DNA of 64,000 bases, taken from Halichoerus grypus (taxonomy: Eukaryota > Chordata > Mammalia > Carnivora > Phocidae). The position numbers and the translations under genes were made by a program. The stretch lies in the NCBI RefSeq assembly GCF_964656455.1, contig NC_135726.1, positions 6,954,001 to 7,018,000 on the forward strand. Reading direction: 5' to 3'. The notes below the pieces were generated by a model. The model did not search any database. It was given only the letters and a program-made list of their open reading frames with translations, and had not been told where the DNA came from. This document shows, one piece after another, positions 23,320-33,039 of this stretch; the first letter of the stretch is position 1; each line of letters starts with the position of its first letter.

Positions 23320-24230
23320 AACTTGAACCCTAGACAAAACAAGTCAGATCCTAGCCCTACGTCAGTGACCTTGCTCGGTTAAATCACTCAACCTCTCTAA
23401 AGTTCCCATTTCCGCGTCTGCAGAGAGGACAAAGCACACCTCCCTCGCAGTGCTAATGTGAGCACCTGAAATGGACCACAAGGGACCTGACAGCATGGCA
23501 AAGCAGGGCCTTCTGGAAAGGAAGCCAGTGTACTTTTACCTTTCATGCACGTCATCCAGAACAGCGTTGATTTCCCTAGGAATCATTGGTAACTTCTGTC
23601 AGGAGAGGAGGGGACTGTTAAGGCTTAGAGCTGTCAGCAAATATGGAACCACCCACTCTGTAGCTGAGTCTCAGTAAAATCTGTTACGTTTTTGCAAACT
23701 CAGAGCTCATGGTTTTCACGCATGGGGTCTCTATTCATGAAATCTTAGAGCAAGCCACTGCCATAGAGTCTGCCCCCCAAAAATAATTGCTGACTGGCTT
23801 AGACGAAATAGTAATGAAGCAAAAATAACACTAATGCTTATTGAGCACATGTTCTGTGCCAGGTATTATACAAAGCTCCTTACACATATTAATGCCTTTA
23901 AATTCCTTAAATTCCACATTCCTGATATCTCCATTTTACAGATGGGGAGACAGAGAAAGGGTCAGTAACTTGGCCAAGGTCACACAGTTTGGGTGCATGT
24001 TAGGATGAAGACAGGATTCAAACCCAGTGACAGTGATGGTGGTTTTCAATCTATTCTGTGCCTACCAGGTGTCAGGCCCTTGCTAGATACCTGGCCCTTC
24101 TAATGATCATGACAGCTCTCCAGAGGGGATCATCAAGCTCTTTTTACTGCGGTGGACACGGAGGCCAAGGGAGGTGAAGTGATCTGTTTGTCATGCTGGA
24201 ATGCAGGGTTTAAAGAAAAATGTCACCAAG
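23320..24230. repeat. MIR cluster
   Basis: A plus MIR at about 23330-23470 (AACCTCTCTAAAGTTCCCAT). A minus MIR at about 23830-24020 (TTGAGCACATGTTCTGTGCC, CTCCATTTTACAGATGGGGA, GGCCAAGGTCACACAG). Another remnant lies at 24040-24190. Confidence 0.75.
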
Positions 24231-24654
24231 CTGAAGCATTAGGACACGAACTTCCCCAGCATGTGACTCTGAGCCTGCTAAAGCCTCATGTGACCCAACC
24301 CAGACCTCTTTAAGAACTCAGAGCGTGCTGTTGTGACATACAGCAGCTTCATGGCCAACAGCAAAGAGTTTACCATCCACCTCGTGAGCCAGTCACCTGA
24401 ACCCAGAATTCTGCCTTATTCAGCCATTTCAGTCTCCCCTCTGGGAGAGCCACTGAACTTGTTGCTTGAGTGACTGGTCTCCCTTGCCTGGTGAGCAATC
24501 TACTCAGCTCTGTTCCTTTCAGCTCTGTTCTCTTCCTATTCTGATTTGAGGCATGTCTGACTCCAAAGCCAGTAATTTCCTCCTGCTCTCACCCATCCTA
24601 ATGAGAATGCATATCATTTTGCAGGTTAGGCTCTCTGCCTTTCCAGGGAGGTTT

Positions 24655-25132
24655 GTGCTTGTGGTTGGCTGAATGATGGCCTCTCCAAGATGTCCATGTT
24701 CTAATCCCTGAAACCTATGAAGTTGTTACCTTATAGGGCAATGCTGACATGATTATATTAAAGGTTTTGAGAAGGGAGATGATCCTGGATTATCTGGGTG
24801 GGCCCAATACCATCACAAAGGTCCTTATAAGAGGCAGACAGGAAGGTCAGAGAAGGAACTGATTATGGAAGTGGGGAGAGTGAGGGAGAGAGAGCAGGTG
24901 TGCAAGATGCTCTGCTGCTTTTGCAGGTGCAGCTGGGGCCACAAGCCAAGGAATGCAGGCAGCCTCTAGAAGCCGGAAAAGGCAAGGAAATGGGCTATCT
25001 CCCTGGAGCCTCCAACACCTTGATTTTAGCCCAGGTTTGACTTGACTTTCATAACTGTAAGAATAAATTAGTGCTGTTTTAAGCTACTAAATTTGTGGTT
25101 GTCTTTACAGCAGCAACGGCAAACCAACACAG
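24655..25132 (+). mobile_element. MLT1-type MaLR LTR abutting BCO1 exon 2
   Basis: Contains GGCTGAATGATGGCCTCTCC, GTCCTTATAAGAGGCAGACA, AGCCTCCAACACCTTGATTT and AAGCTACTAAATTTGTGGTT, ending AACCAACACA. The 3' end lies about 10 nt from the BCO1 exon 2 splice donor. Confidence 0.85.
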
Positions 25133-25141
25133 TACTCTTAC

Positions 25142-25270
25142 CGTCTCTAATTGTGAAGCTGTGGAGCAAGGCCAGGCCATCAAACCAATGGTTGTATCTA
25201 GTCTCCCCCACTGTGTGCATTCCAGGCCCGTTGCGCAGCAGGGTGCCCTGCAGCCATGTGGGAATCCTGC
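25142..25270 (-). CDS. BCO1: BCO1 coding exon 2
   Basis: The 129-bp exon covers residues 22-64 and contains IPTWLQGTLLRNGPG and NHWFDGLALLHSF, strongly conserved stretches of the carotenoid oxygenase fold close to the N-terminal propeller blade. Acceptor AG is at 25271-25272 and donor GTAAGA runs from 25141 down. It enters and leaves in phase 1, joining exon 1 to give V-T-G and exon 3 to give D-G-E. An MLT1-type LTR lies immediately on the intron side of the donor, so open-frame reading past the donor is repeat sequence and not exon. Confidence 0.96.
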
Positions 25271-25369
25271 CTGTTAAGAGAAAGAATGTTTTGTTTCCAG
25301 TTTTCACATCCCAACCAAAAAGCTACGAGATGTGGCCATGGAAAGGAATTGAGGTCACAGACCCAACAC

Positions 25370-25700
25370 GACTCGCTGCACCCACTCATTCCTTCAGCAG
25401 TCGTTTCCAGAAAGGGTAGGATATGCCTGGATTGTGCCAGCAGTGAGGATACCAAGATGAACGGACGTCATCCCTGTCCTCAAGTTGCTCGCTACCCACG
25501 GAGCAGACGGATGAACAGACACCCAAACCACACCACAATAAAGGAAGGCAATGTGACAGGCTCAGCAAGGGGGCTGTGTGGAATAGAACCTCACCTCCAG
25601 GTGGGGTGAGAGCAGGAGGGTTGGGCCTGCTTCCTGGAGGAGCCACTGGCTGAGTCTTGAAGGGGAGTAGGTAGTGGCTTTCCAAAGGTGGGGAAAGAAC
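25370..25700 (+). repeat. L2 fragment
   Basis: GGATACCAAGATGAACGGAC, CATCCCTGTCCTCAAGTTGC and CTTGAAGGGGAGTAGG fit L2. In BCO1 intron 1. Confidence 0.65.
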
Positions 25701-25705
25701 ATTCT

Positions 25706-27235
25706 AGAACTGTGCTGCCCAATATGGTAGCCACCGGTCTCATGTGGCCACGGAGGACTTGAAACCTGGCCAGTCTGAACAGAGATGTGCTGTAAAGTGT
25801 AAAATACACACTGAATTTCAAAGGCTAAGTATGAAAAAAAATGTAAAATATCTCAATAGCAATTTAAAAAATATTGATTACATGTTGAACTTATAATATT
25901 TTGGATATGTTGCCTTAAAAAATATACAGTTAAGACAGAATGGGAGAAGATATTTGCAAATGACATATCAGATAAAGGGCTAGTATCCAAAATCTATAAA
26001 GAACTCATCAAACTCAACACCAAAAGAACAAAGAATCCAATCAAGAAATGGGCAGAAGACATGAATAGACATTTTTCCAAAGAAGACATCCAAATGGCCA
26101 ACAGACACATGAAAAAGTGCTCAATATCGCTCGGCATCAGGGAAATCCAAATCAAAACCTCAATGAGATACCACCTCACACCAGTCAGAATGGCTAAAAT
26201 TAACAAGTCAGGAAATGACAGATGTTGGCAGGGATGCGGAGAAAGGGGAGCCCTCCTACACTGTTGGTGGGAATGCAAGCTGGTGCAGCCACTCTGGAAA
26301 ACAGTATGGAGGTTCCTCAAAAAGTTGAAAATAGAGCTACCATATGATCCAGCAATTGCACTCCTGGGTATTTACCCCAAAGATACAAAAGTAGGGATCC
26401 GAAAGGGTACGTGCACCCCGATGTTTATAGCAGCAATGTCCACAATAGCCAAACTGTGGAAAGAGCCAAGATGTCCATCAACAGATGAATGGATAAAGAA
26501 GATGTGGTATATATATATACAATGGAATATTGTGCAGCCATCAAAAGGAATGAGATCTTGCCATTTGCAACAACGTGGATGGAACTGGAGGGTATTATGC
26601 TGAGCGAAATAAGTCAAACAGAGAAAGACATGTATCATATGAGCTCACTGATATGAGGAATTCTTAATCTCAGGAAACAAACTGAGGGTTGCTGGAGTGG
26701 GGGGTGGGGTGGGAGGGATGGGGTGACTGGGTGATGGACACTGGGGAGGGTATGTGCTCTGGTAAGCGCTGTGAATTGTGCAAGACTGTTGAATCTCAGA
26801 TCTGCACCTCTGAAACAAATAATGTAATACATGTTAAGAAAAAAAAAAAGAAGGTAGCAGGAGGGGAAGAATGAAGGGGGGGGAATCGGAGGGGTAGACG
26901 AACCATGAGAGACGATGGACTCTGAAAAACAAACTGAGGGTTCTAGAGGGGAGGGGGGTGGGAGGATGGGTTAGCCTGGTGATGGATATTGAGGAGGGCA
27001 CGTTCTGCATGGAGCACTGGGTGTTATGCACAAACAATGAATCATGGAACACTATATCTAAAACTAATGATGTAATGTACGGGGATTAACATAACAATAA
27101 AAAAATTTTAAAAAAAGTTAAAAAAATATACAGTTAAAATTCACTTTTTTTTTTTTAACCTTTTTGAGTGTGGCTATTAGGAAATTTAAAACTATGCATG
27201 TGGCATGCATTATATCTCTGTTGAACAGCACAGCT
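25706..27235. mobile_element. hAT-Charlie-type MITE split by an L1
   Basis: Left half 25706-25933 (GTGCTGCCCAATATGGTAGC, ATTGATTACATGTTGAACTT) and right half 27138-27235 (GAGTGTGGCTATTAGG, CTCTGTTGAACAGCACAGC) form one nonautonomous hAT element interrupted by an L1. A second copy of the same family lies at 52135-52488. Confidence 0.75.
25934..27117 (+). mobile_element. L1, 5'-truncated, ORF2 C-terminus and 3'UTR
   Basis: About 1.2 kb. The reading frame at 26061-26603 is the end of L1 ORF2 (reverse transcriptase protein C-terminal region: [42 protein letters not shown]). It loses the L1 frame after a TATATATATA tract at about 26510, so it is not functional. The 3'UTR and A-rich tail follow. 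Target duplication TTAAAAAATATACAGTTAA at 25915-25933 and, with one extra A, 27118-27137. Confidence 0.93.
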
Positions 27236-27690
27236 CTAGAGGTAGGGTCCTGGAACAGACGCTGTTGGTGCCCCACCCTTGTCCTCTTGGCACTGGCCTC
27301 TCCCTGAAGGTTGCTTTCTGCCACTACCTGCAGCTCTCTGCCTGAGGGCTTTGTTTTCACTGCGGGAGATGATCTGCCCACACACTGGGCAAGCTGGAAC
27401 ACCTTGGAGTTAATGCCCCTGGAAGTGGCTGTCACCTAAAGATGGATGGGGAGTTGGGCATCACTTGTCACCACTTCTTTGCCCTCAGCTGGGACAATAT
27501 GAAGCACGTTTTACACTATGCCCAGAGGGCTCAGCTCTGACGGCTCACAGTGGTCAGTGGCTTGACAATGCCCTTTTATTGGTTTCCCTCCCAGTGTTTC
27601 TTGGGATCACATCCCAAATTAAACTACTTACATCTGAATTCTTATCTCTGGGGGAACCTGAACCAAGAGATCAAAGACCAGGTCAAAGAC
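27235..27690 (+). repeat. Unclassified ancient repeat with shared 3' end
   Basis: Ends CTTATCTCTGGGGGAACCTG after a CAAATTAAACTACTTACATC stretch. The same ending (TCTGGGGGAACCCAAACTA after CAAATAAATTGCTTGC) occurs at 38065-38133, so both are copies of one old element, possibly an LTR. Confidence 0.5.
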
Positions 27691-27884
27691 CAGGAGATGT
27701 GCTAGTTGTTTAGCAAGACTGGTCTGCAATTTTCGAGTGAGGAAGCCTAAGTATTGAGGCTGGAGACCTAAGCAGAGACCATGTGACAAAGGTTCAATGA
27801 GACCACACCAAGGGCTTTGATTAGACACTCAGAAGAATGGTACAACTTGGCCAGTTAAAACAGGGAATGAGAGGATCTGATTTT

Positions 27885-28165
27885 CGTGCGTGTGCAATTT
27901 TTTTCTTGAGATAAAATTCACATACCAACAAAAAAAAATCCACCATTTTAAGGTATACAATTCAGGGGTTTTTAATATATTCACAATGTTATGCAATCAT
28001 CACCATCTAGTTCCAGAACATTCTACACTTGATCTTAGCCAAAAGGCTGAGAAGCGATAGTTCCAGAACATTCTATCACCCCAAAACAAAGTCCTGTCCT
28101 CCTGACAACCACTCATCTACTTTCTAAGGATCTACCTCTTCTGGACAGCTCACATGAATGTAATA
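27885..28165 (-). mobile_element. Ancient L1 3' fragment hosting the U2 insertion
   Basis: GAGATAAAATTCACATACCA, TTTTAAGGTATACAATTCAG and AATCATCACCATCTAGTTCC are the classical antisense L1M 3' text; the U2 fragment is inserted inside it. Confidence 0.8.
28026..28058 (-). ncRNA. U2 snRNA retro-fragment (nucleotides 1-33), pseudogene
   Basis: The minus strand matches nucleotides 1-33 of U2 snRNA, from ATCGCTTCTC to AAGATCAAGTG, with one difference (G to A at nucleotide 11). It is flanked by identical 17-bp copies of AGTTCCAGAACATTCTA at 28009-28025 and 28059-28075, showing target-primed insertion by L1 machinery. It lacks the Sm site, the branch-point-pairing region and any promoter, so it is not functional. 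It sits inside an old L1 fragment in BCO1 intron 1. Confidence 0.9.
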
Positions 28166-28479
28166 TGCTCAGATTTGGGGTTTCAAAAGTTGTCTCTGTG
28201 GTGTAGAGTGTGGTGGGAGGAGGAGCCAAGAAGAGGTGGGAAGACCAGAGAGAGGATGGAGAGAAACAACAGAACAGAGAATTGGAGGATGTGGAATGGA
28301 CAGGACTGGGAGTCTGAGTGAATAGGGGGGAGAGGGGAGGGAGCATCCCAAAGTGCCACCCAGTCTCCTGCCTTGGGCAACTAAGTGAATAGTGGGGCTA
28401 TTCACAGAGACCCAGTTGCAGGAGAAGGAGCAGGTGAGGCAGAGCAGAGAGAGATGAATCTAAGCACAGTCAAAGCCCT

Positions 28480-28735
28480 AGATAGAAGAACACATATTGA
28501 GCACCATGTGCCAGGCACTGGGGGGTAGGTGACATTAAATCATATAATCATGGCAGCAACCCTATGTGGTAGGTACACGCGGACTGTTTGACATAAGAGG
28601 GAACTGAGGCAGGAAATGCTTAAGTAACTGGCCAAGGAGGTCTCAGAGCTAACAATGCACAGCCCAACATGAAGCCTGGACATGGCCTCTGTGGGCAGAC
28701 ATGGCCACATAGGCACAATCTTTAGTTAGCAGTTG
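28480..28735 (-). repeat. MIR fragment
   Basis: GAGCACCATGTGCCAGGCAC, GGTAGGTACACGCGGACTGT and GGAACTGAGGCAGGAAATG fit minus MIR. Confidence 0.65.
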
Positions 28736-28877
28736 GCCAATGATTAGACTTGACCCAGGACTGGAGGCCTGGACTGAGGGTTGGGAGCCTGTCCTTCACT
28801 GGCCGCCCTGGCCTTGGGCAAGTTGCAGTCCCTCTCCAGGCCTCAGCTTCCCTCAAGGACGGAGGCGTGATTTACAG

Positions 28878-29030
28878 CAGTGGTTCTCACACTTGGAAGC
28901 AGCCAGAGGGCTTGCAGAAACACAGATTGCTGGGCTCCGCCCCCAGCATATCTGATTCCATGGGTCTGGAGTGGGCCCAGGAATTCGTGATTCTAACAAG
29001 CGCCCAGGTGATGGGGAAGCTGCAGGTGTA
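28878..29030 (+). repeat. MER5A hAT element
   Basis: GCAGTGGTTCTCACACTTGG, AACACAGATTGCTGGGCTCC, GGTCTGGAGTGGGCCCAGGA and CGCCCAGGTGATGGGGAAG: nearly complete MER5A. Confidence 0.85.
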
Positions 29031-29039
29031 GGGTGGAGG

Positions 29040-30202
29040 TGGGGAGAACAGCTGATCTGGATCCAGAGGTCCACTCAGATCTGCAGGTTCTAGGATTCCG
29101 GCTTTCTAAAATTTCCAAGGATTTCCATGCAGTCATTAAACATAACGCTTATGGGCAACATGTTCATGGCATCCCCGAACATAAAAGGATAGCTATTGGA
29201 GGCTCTCTTTTTTAAAATAAAAAATTAATAGTAAATATACATTTGTTTTTGAAAAAAATATTTGTAGTCTATACAATCTCTATCTTTTAAAAACTTAAAA
29301 TACTCCAATATTAGGAGTGCTTGAGATGAAAATACAGCTGATTTTATTTCCCTGTGTTCCCATTAGCACTTCCAAGTTTTTATATATGTACGTATACATA
29401 AAACACACACACATATAGATCCTACGTTACCTTTGTAATCAGAGAAAAACAAACATAAAAGCTATTCTTTGAAAAGCCTTCCAAGGCAATTCCTTGGTTG
29501 AAAAGCTCCAATCTGAATTTCCTCACAGAGAAATGCTCACTCAGGAAAAACCTCCAGATCCGAGTATCTGAAGATGAAACCGCCTAGGTGCCTGAGCCAG
29601 CTCACTCGCCCTTCTCAGGGACAGCATAGAAGGAGAGAGCCAGAGAAATAACAGATGAAGGAAATGAGACACAAAGCCTGATAAAGGAATTCTCCCGTGG
29701 AGGGTCCCACTCTGGGTCTGTTGGACTTACGGCTCTGCAGGTACTCGAGGGCCCAGATCACGCTGTGGGCTCCTGCGAGGAAATCAAGACATGCTCTGCA
29801 CGCCCTCCAGCTTGCACACGCGAAAGTGGGAGCCCACGTGCACGTCTCATGCCATTTTGAAATTAACTTAGGTTGCACATATTTGCACAAAGGTACCACC
29901 CACTCAGAATGGGCCACACTTTGCCGAATAATTCCATTGTATCCATGCCAGTCATAGCCTCCCCAGGCTCTTCCCCTGAAGTAGTGAGAACGACTCTCCC
30001 TCTCCCTGGAAACAGTTTCGGTGCATAAAAAGCACACCTAGATTTTCACAGAGAATACATCTGGATTGTGGATCATTCCCCACTATATACTGTTTTCCAG
30101 ATTTTCCAAAAATAATTTACAATAAATATTACTTTCATAAACAGAAAAAAAGTGTATGTCTAAACACATAAGAAGAGCCCGCCATCTTTACGAAACGCTC
30201 AC
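29040..30202. other. BCO1 intron 1, exon-1-proximal part
   Basis: AT-rich then mixed sequence; no repeat family or exon recognised. A short CACACA tract lies near 29405. Confidence 0.5.
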
Positions 30203-30266
30203 CTGTCACTTTGGCCCTCACAGGTTCCAGCTGCTCCTTCTTATTTCTGCCAAATATTATATCCAT
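30203..30266 (-). CDS. BCO1: BCO1 coding exon 1 (start codon)
   Basis: The 64-bp coding part begins at ATG (30266-30264) and encodes 21 residues plus one base, starting MDIIFGRNKKEQLEPV, the conserved BCO1 N-terminus. It ends GTGACAG before donor GTGAGC at 30202, leaving phase 1. I chose this ATG because it opens the family-typical N-terminus. The first helix precedes the seven-bladed propeller core. Exon 1 is followed by an intron of about 4.9 kb. Any 5'UTR continues to higher coordinates, and a DR1 element lies about 210 bp upstream of the ATG. Confidence 0.96.
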
Positions 30267-30500
30267 GGCATGGGGCGCTGAGCGGGAGTGATGTTGACAG
30301 TGAGCAGACACTCTGCTGTGTTCAAGGCAACTGCTTGCTTTTCGGCTCCTCCTTTTCTTTCCTTTCTGCTCTCCTGCAGCTTCCTTCTCTTACATCTCCT
30401 TCCCTCCCGATGCCTTGAGAGCCTGGTATCTCTTCGCATACCGGGGGGAAGCTGCGCTGGCGTTCTTTATCTGTGGTCAAAGGTCAATTCCCCAGCCTGA
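30267..30500 (-). promoter_or_regulatory. BCO1 proximal promoter / 5'UTR with DR1 element
   Basis: A perfect direct repeat with one-base spacing, TGGTCA-A-AGGTCA, lies at 30474-30486, about 208-220 bp upstream of the BCO1 ATG. This is the consensus class bound by PPAR/RXR and HNF4. Just downstream on the minus strand is a weak TATA-like AGATAAAGA (about 30462-30470). If that is used, transcription would start near 30435 with a 5'UTR of about 170 nt; this is inference. BCO1 is an established PPAR target gene with a promoter PPRE in mouse and human. No CpG island is present. Confidence 0.6.
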
Positions 30501-31339
30501 GTCCTGTCTAAACTTTAACCCTCTTATTGTATCCCCAACTCCCTTTCCAGTTCCACTCTGGCTTAAGCAAGAAAAGCTAGTCTTCTGCTGGGTTTAAATT
30601 GGCGGGATAATTCAGTGGGTGCATTCTGCGTAGGTATGCAGCCTGAAATAATCCAGCCCAGGAGGTGGAGAGGATTTATGATCAGAACAAGAAGAGAAAC
30701 TATCAGGACCTGGGATTAGGGGAGCCGAGAGTGCATCAATCGCTAGAATTCCTTCTGCACATGGTGGGAACTTCTTCAGCAGAGAGAGCGTTTTTGTTTT
30801 GTTTTGAATAAAGGTCCCTGAGCCTCCCCCTCCTTAAAAAATCATATTCAAAGAGCAACTTAATTTATGATATTTCTTTTTTGGAGAAGTAAACACAAAA
30901 TGTTTACCCATTTAAACCATAAATATAGGGAACCAAAAACTCTACTTGAGGACAATGAGGAATTGTAATAAAACAAAACAAAACAAAAAAACAAATGTCA
31001 GTTCGACTTCCTGGTCTAACAGGAGCTAGAAAGGATGCCCATCTGTGATTCAGAGTCCCCTGTATTTGTGCCTCTTGGCGTGATGCCATTGCCTAAAATC
31101 CATATTCAAGTGGCTTTGAATGTTGATGAGTTAATGGACTCTTCTGTACTCCTCTTGCTTAAAGAAAGCAGCAGCTGTTTCCTCTCTGGGTAGAGGAAGA
31201 CAGGGTGTGGTGCTGGTCTTTACGTGGCTGCTGAGTACAGTTCTTGTCAGGTCTGGGCCGAGACCGCGTTCCTGGATCTGGGAGCCCAGTCCGGACAGCC
31301 GCCTGGTCTGGCTGCGCGCCCAGCCCCGGCTGCACACTC

Positions 31340-32400
31340 CAATCACCTGGCTGCATGCGCTCAGGGTCCAGCGCTGAGCCTCACTACACACCCACTGATG
31401 CAGGATCTCTCAAGGGGGAGTCCAGCCCTGGGTGGTCTTAAACATGTCTTGGATGATTCTGATTCTCGGCAGCTGTTGAGGAGCCCTGGTCCAGGCGAAG
31501 ATGCTGCGTGTTTGGGTTGATACTAGATTCAGATTCTTCCCTTTTCTATGTGTCTGCCTTATCCTCTCTGAGCTTCCATTTCCTTAACTGTAAAATGGGG
31601 GTGTAATGATATCAAAATCCCAAAGTATTGTAAATCAAGGGTCTAGCAAAAGCACCTGGGCCCAAACACTACCAATTATTATTACCCTTTCTTCCCCATT
31701 TGCTCAGAAGGCATTCCCTTTAACCCACATTTTCCATTCAGTCCCGTAACTTGCCAGTTTATTCTTCTGTCTGGTCTAAACATGTGGATCCATGTCAGGG
31801 CTATTATTCCTAGGTTGTGAAAGCTGTGTCTTCGTGGGGGTTAAATGAGAATGTCTGGCATAAGCCATGGGCTCAGGAAAAAATTTGCACCATGAGAGGC
31901 AGCAGCTCTGGTGCAGGAAAAAAAAAAAAGAGCTAAAGGCTTAGAAGTCAGAAGATCTACTGGGATTTCAGGGCTGCGATTTAAAAAGTGTGACTGTTGT
32001 GACAACCCCTCTGAACCTCACTTTACTCTGCGAAACAGGGTGGCAATACCTGGGCCACAGGGTTTGTGGGGAGGACAACACTGAAATTACAGAAGGGAAA
32101 ACATGACCGTGTCTTTCTTGTGCGTTTTGTATATCCAGCAAAGCAATGGCCCCCATCCATATCAAGCAGCTTCTCTGAGTCCAGTGCTTTGCAAAGTATT
32201 CTACGTGCACTAGCTTGCTCTGACTTTATATAATCCTATGAGACGGGTATTCTTAGCATCATTCTAGAGATGTAAAAAGTCAGGAAAGAAAACCAACTTG
32301 CCTTAGGTCACACAGTGTCTAGGAGACAATTAGGAAGCCAAGCTGGGCAGCCTGACTCCAAAGTATACACTCTGTGACAATTCTACTCAGTGCCTATGCA
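31340..32400. repeat. Intergenic MER5A and MIR fragments
   Basis: MER5A-like at 31340-31500 (ACTCCAATCACCTGGCTGCA). Plus MIR at 31540-31690 (AACTGTAAAATGGGGGTGTA). Further MIR pieces at 31960-32090 and 32190-32350 (GGTCACACAGTGTCTAGGAG). Confidence 0.65.
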
Positions 32401-32629
32401 TGATGGATGTTTGCTAGATTTTTGTGGAATGAAGTAATGGGTAGATGTGTCGATGGGTGGAGGACGCATGAGGGCCAGTCTTGGGTTGACATCATTGCCC
32501 TGTTATATAATACTGAGAAACCAAGGCCAGCTTTCTTTATTCAGGCCCCAACTGTACCCCGGGGACAATTATATGTTGAGGTCAGGATTTTTTGATAATG
32601 GGGATAATAAATTGATCATAACAATGGCT

Positions 32630-33030
32630 ATCTGTATTAGTTTTCTAGGGCTACCATAACAAAGTACCACTGGGTGGCTTAAATAGCACAAGTTTGCTTT
32701 CTTACACTTCTGGAGGCTGGAAGCCCAAAATCAAAGTGTTAGCAGGGCTGGCTTCTTCTGAGGCCTCTCTCCCTGGTGTAGATGGCCATCCTTCTCACCG
32801 TGTCCTTACATGGTCATTCCTCTGGGCATATGTATCCCTGGCTGTGTGTCCAAATTTCCTCTTCTTATAAGGACACCAGTCAGGGTGGATTAGGGCCCAC
32901 CCTAATGGACTCATTTTAATTTAATCACCTCTTTAAAGGCTCTGTCTCCAAACGCAGTTACATTCCGAGGTGCTCCAAAATGTGAATCTTGGGGTGGGGA
33001 AGAGGAAGACACAATTCAGCCCATAATGAT
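32630..33030 (-). mobile_element. MLT1-type MaLR LTR
   Basis: GTATTAGTTTTCTAGGGCTA, TTCTTATAAGGACACCAGTC, AATTTAATCACCTCTTTAAA and GACACAATTCAGCCCATAAT: near-complete solo LTR in the BCO1-PKD1L2 intergenic region. Confidence 0.88.
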
Positions 33031-33039
33031 ATCATGAAG

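Larger units (their letters stand above)
1..30266 (-). other. BCO1: BCO1 gene, 5' part (coding exons 1-7 and introns)
   Basis: Seven exons on the minus strand join in phase into 366 codons that read as beta-carotene 15,15'-oxygenase (carotenoid oxygenase / RPE65 family). The family enzyme is a cytosolic non-haem Fe(II) dioxygenase that cleaves beta-carotene centrally into two retinal molecules, the entry step of vitamin A supply, mainly in enterocytes. The human protein is about 547 residues, so roughly the last third, including the fourth iron histidine, lies left of position 1. Introns are about 4.9, 8.8, 1.6, 1.6, 2.4 and 2.4 kb, and intron 7 is at least 7.4 kb. Every visible junction is GT-AG. 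The gene is head-to-head with PKD1L2, the same neighbourhood as on human 16q23. No stop or frameshift is visible. The untranslated first-exon boundary and the transcription start cannot be read from sequence alone. Confidence 0.96.

Noticed and set aside
26061..26603. 180-codon open frame as a possible host gene
   Set aside because: It is the decayed C-terminal part of L1 ORF2 within a 5'-truncated insertion.
31250..31330. Small CpG cluster upstream of BCO1 as a CpG-island promoter
   Set aside because: Only about 80 bp, far too short for an island, and next to a MER5A-like repeat about 1 kb from the BCO1 ATG.
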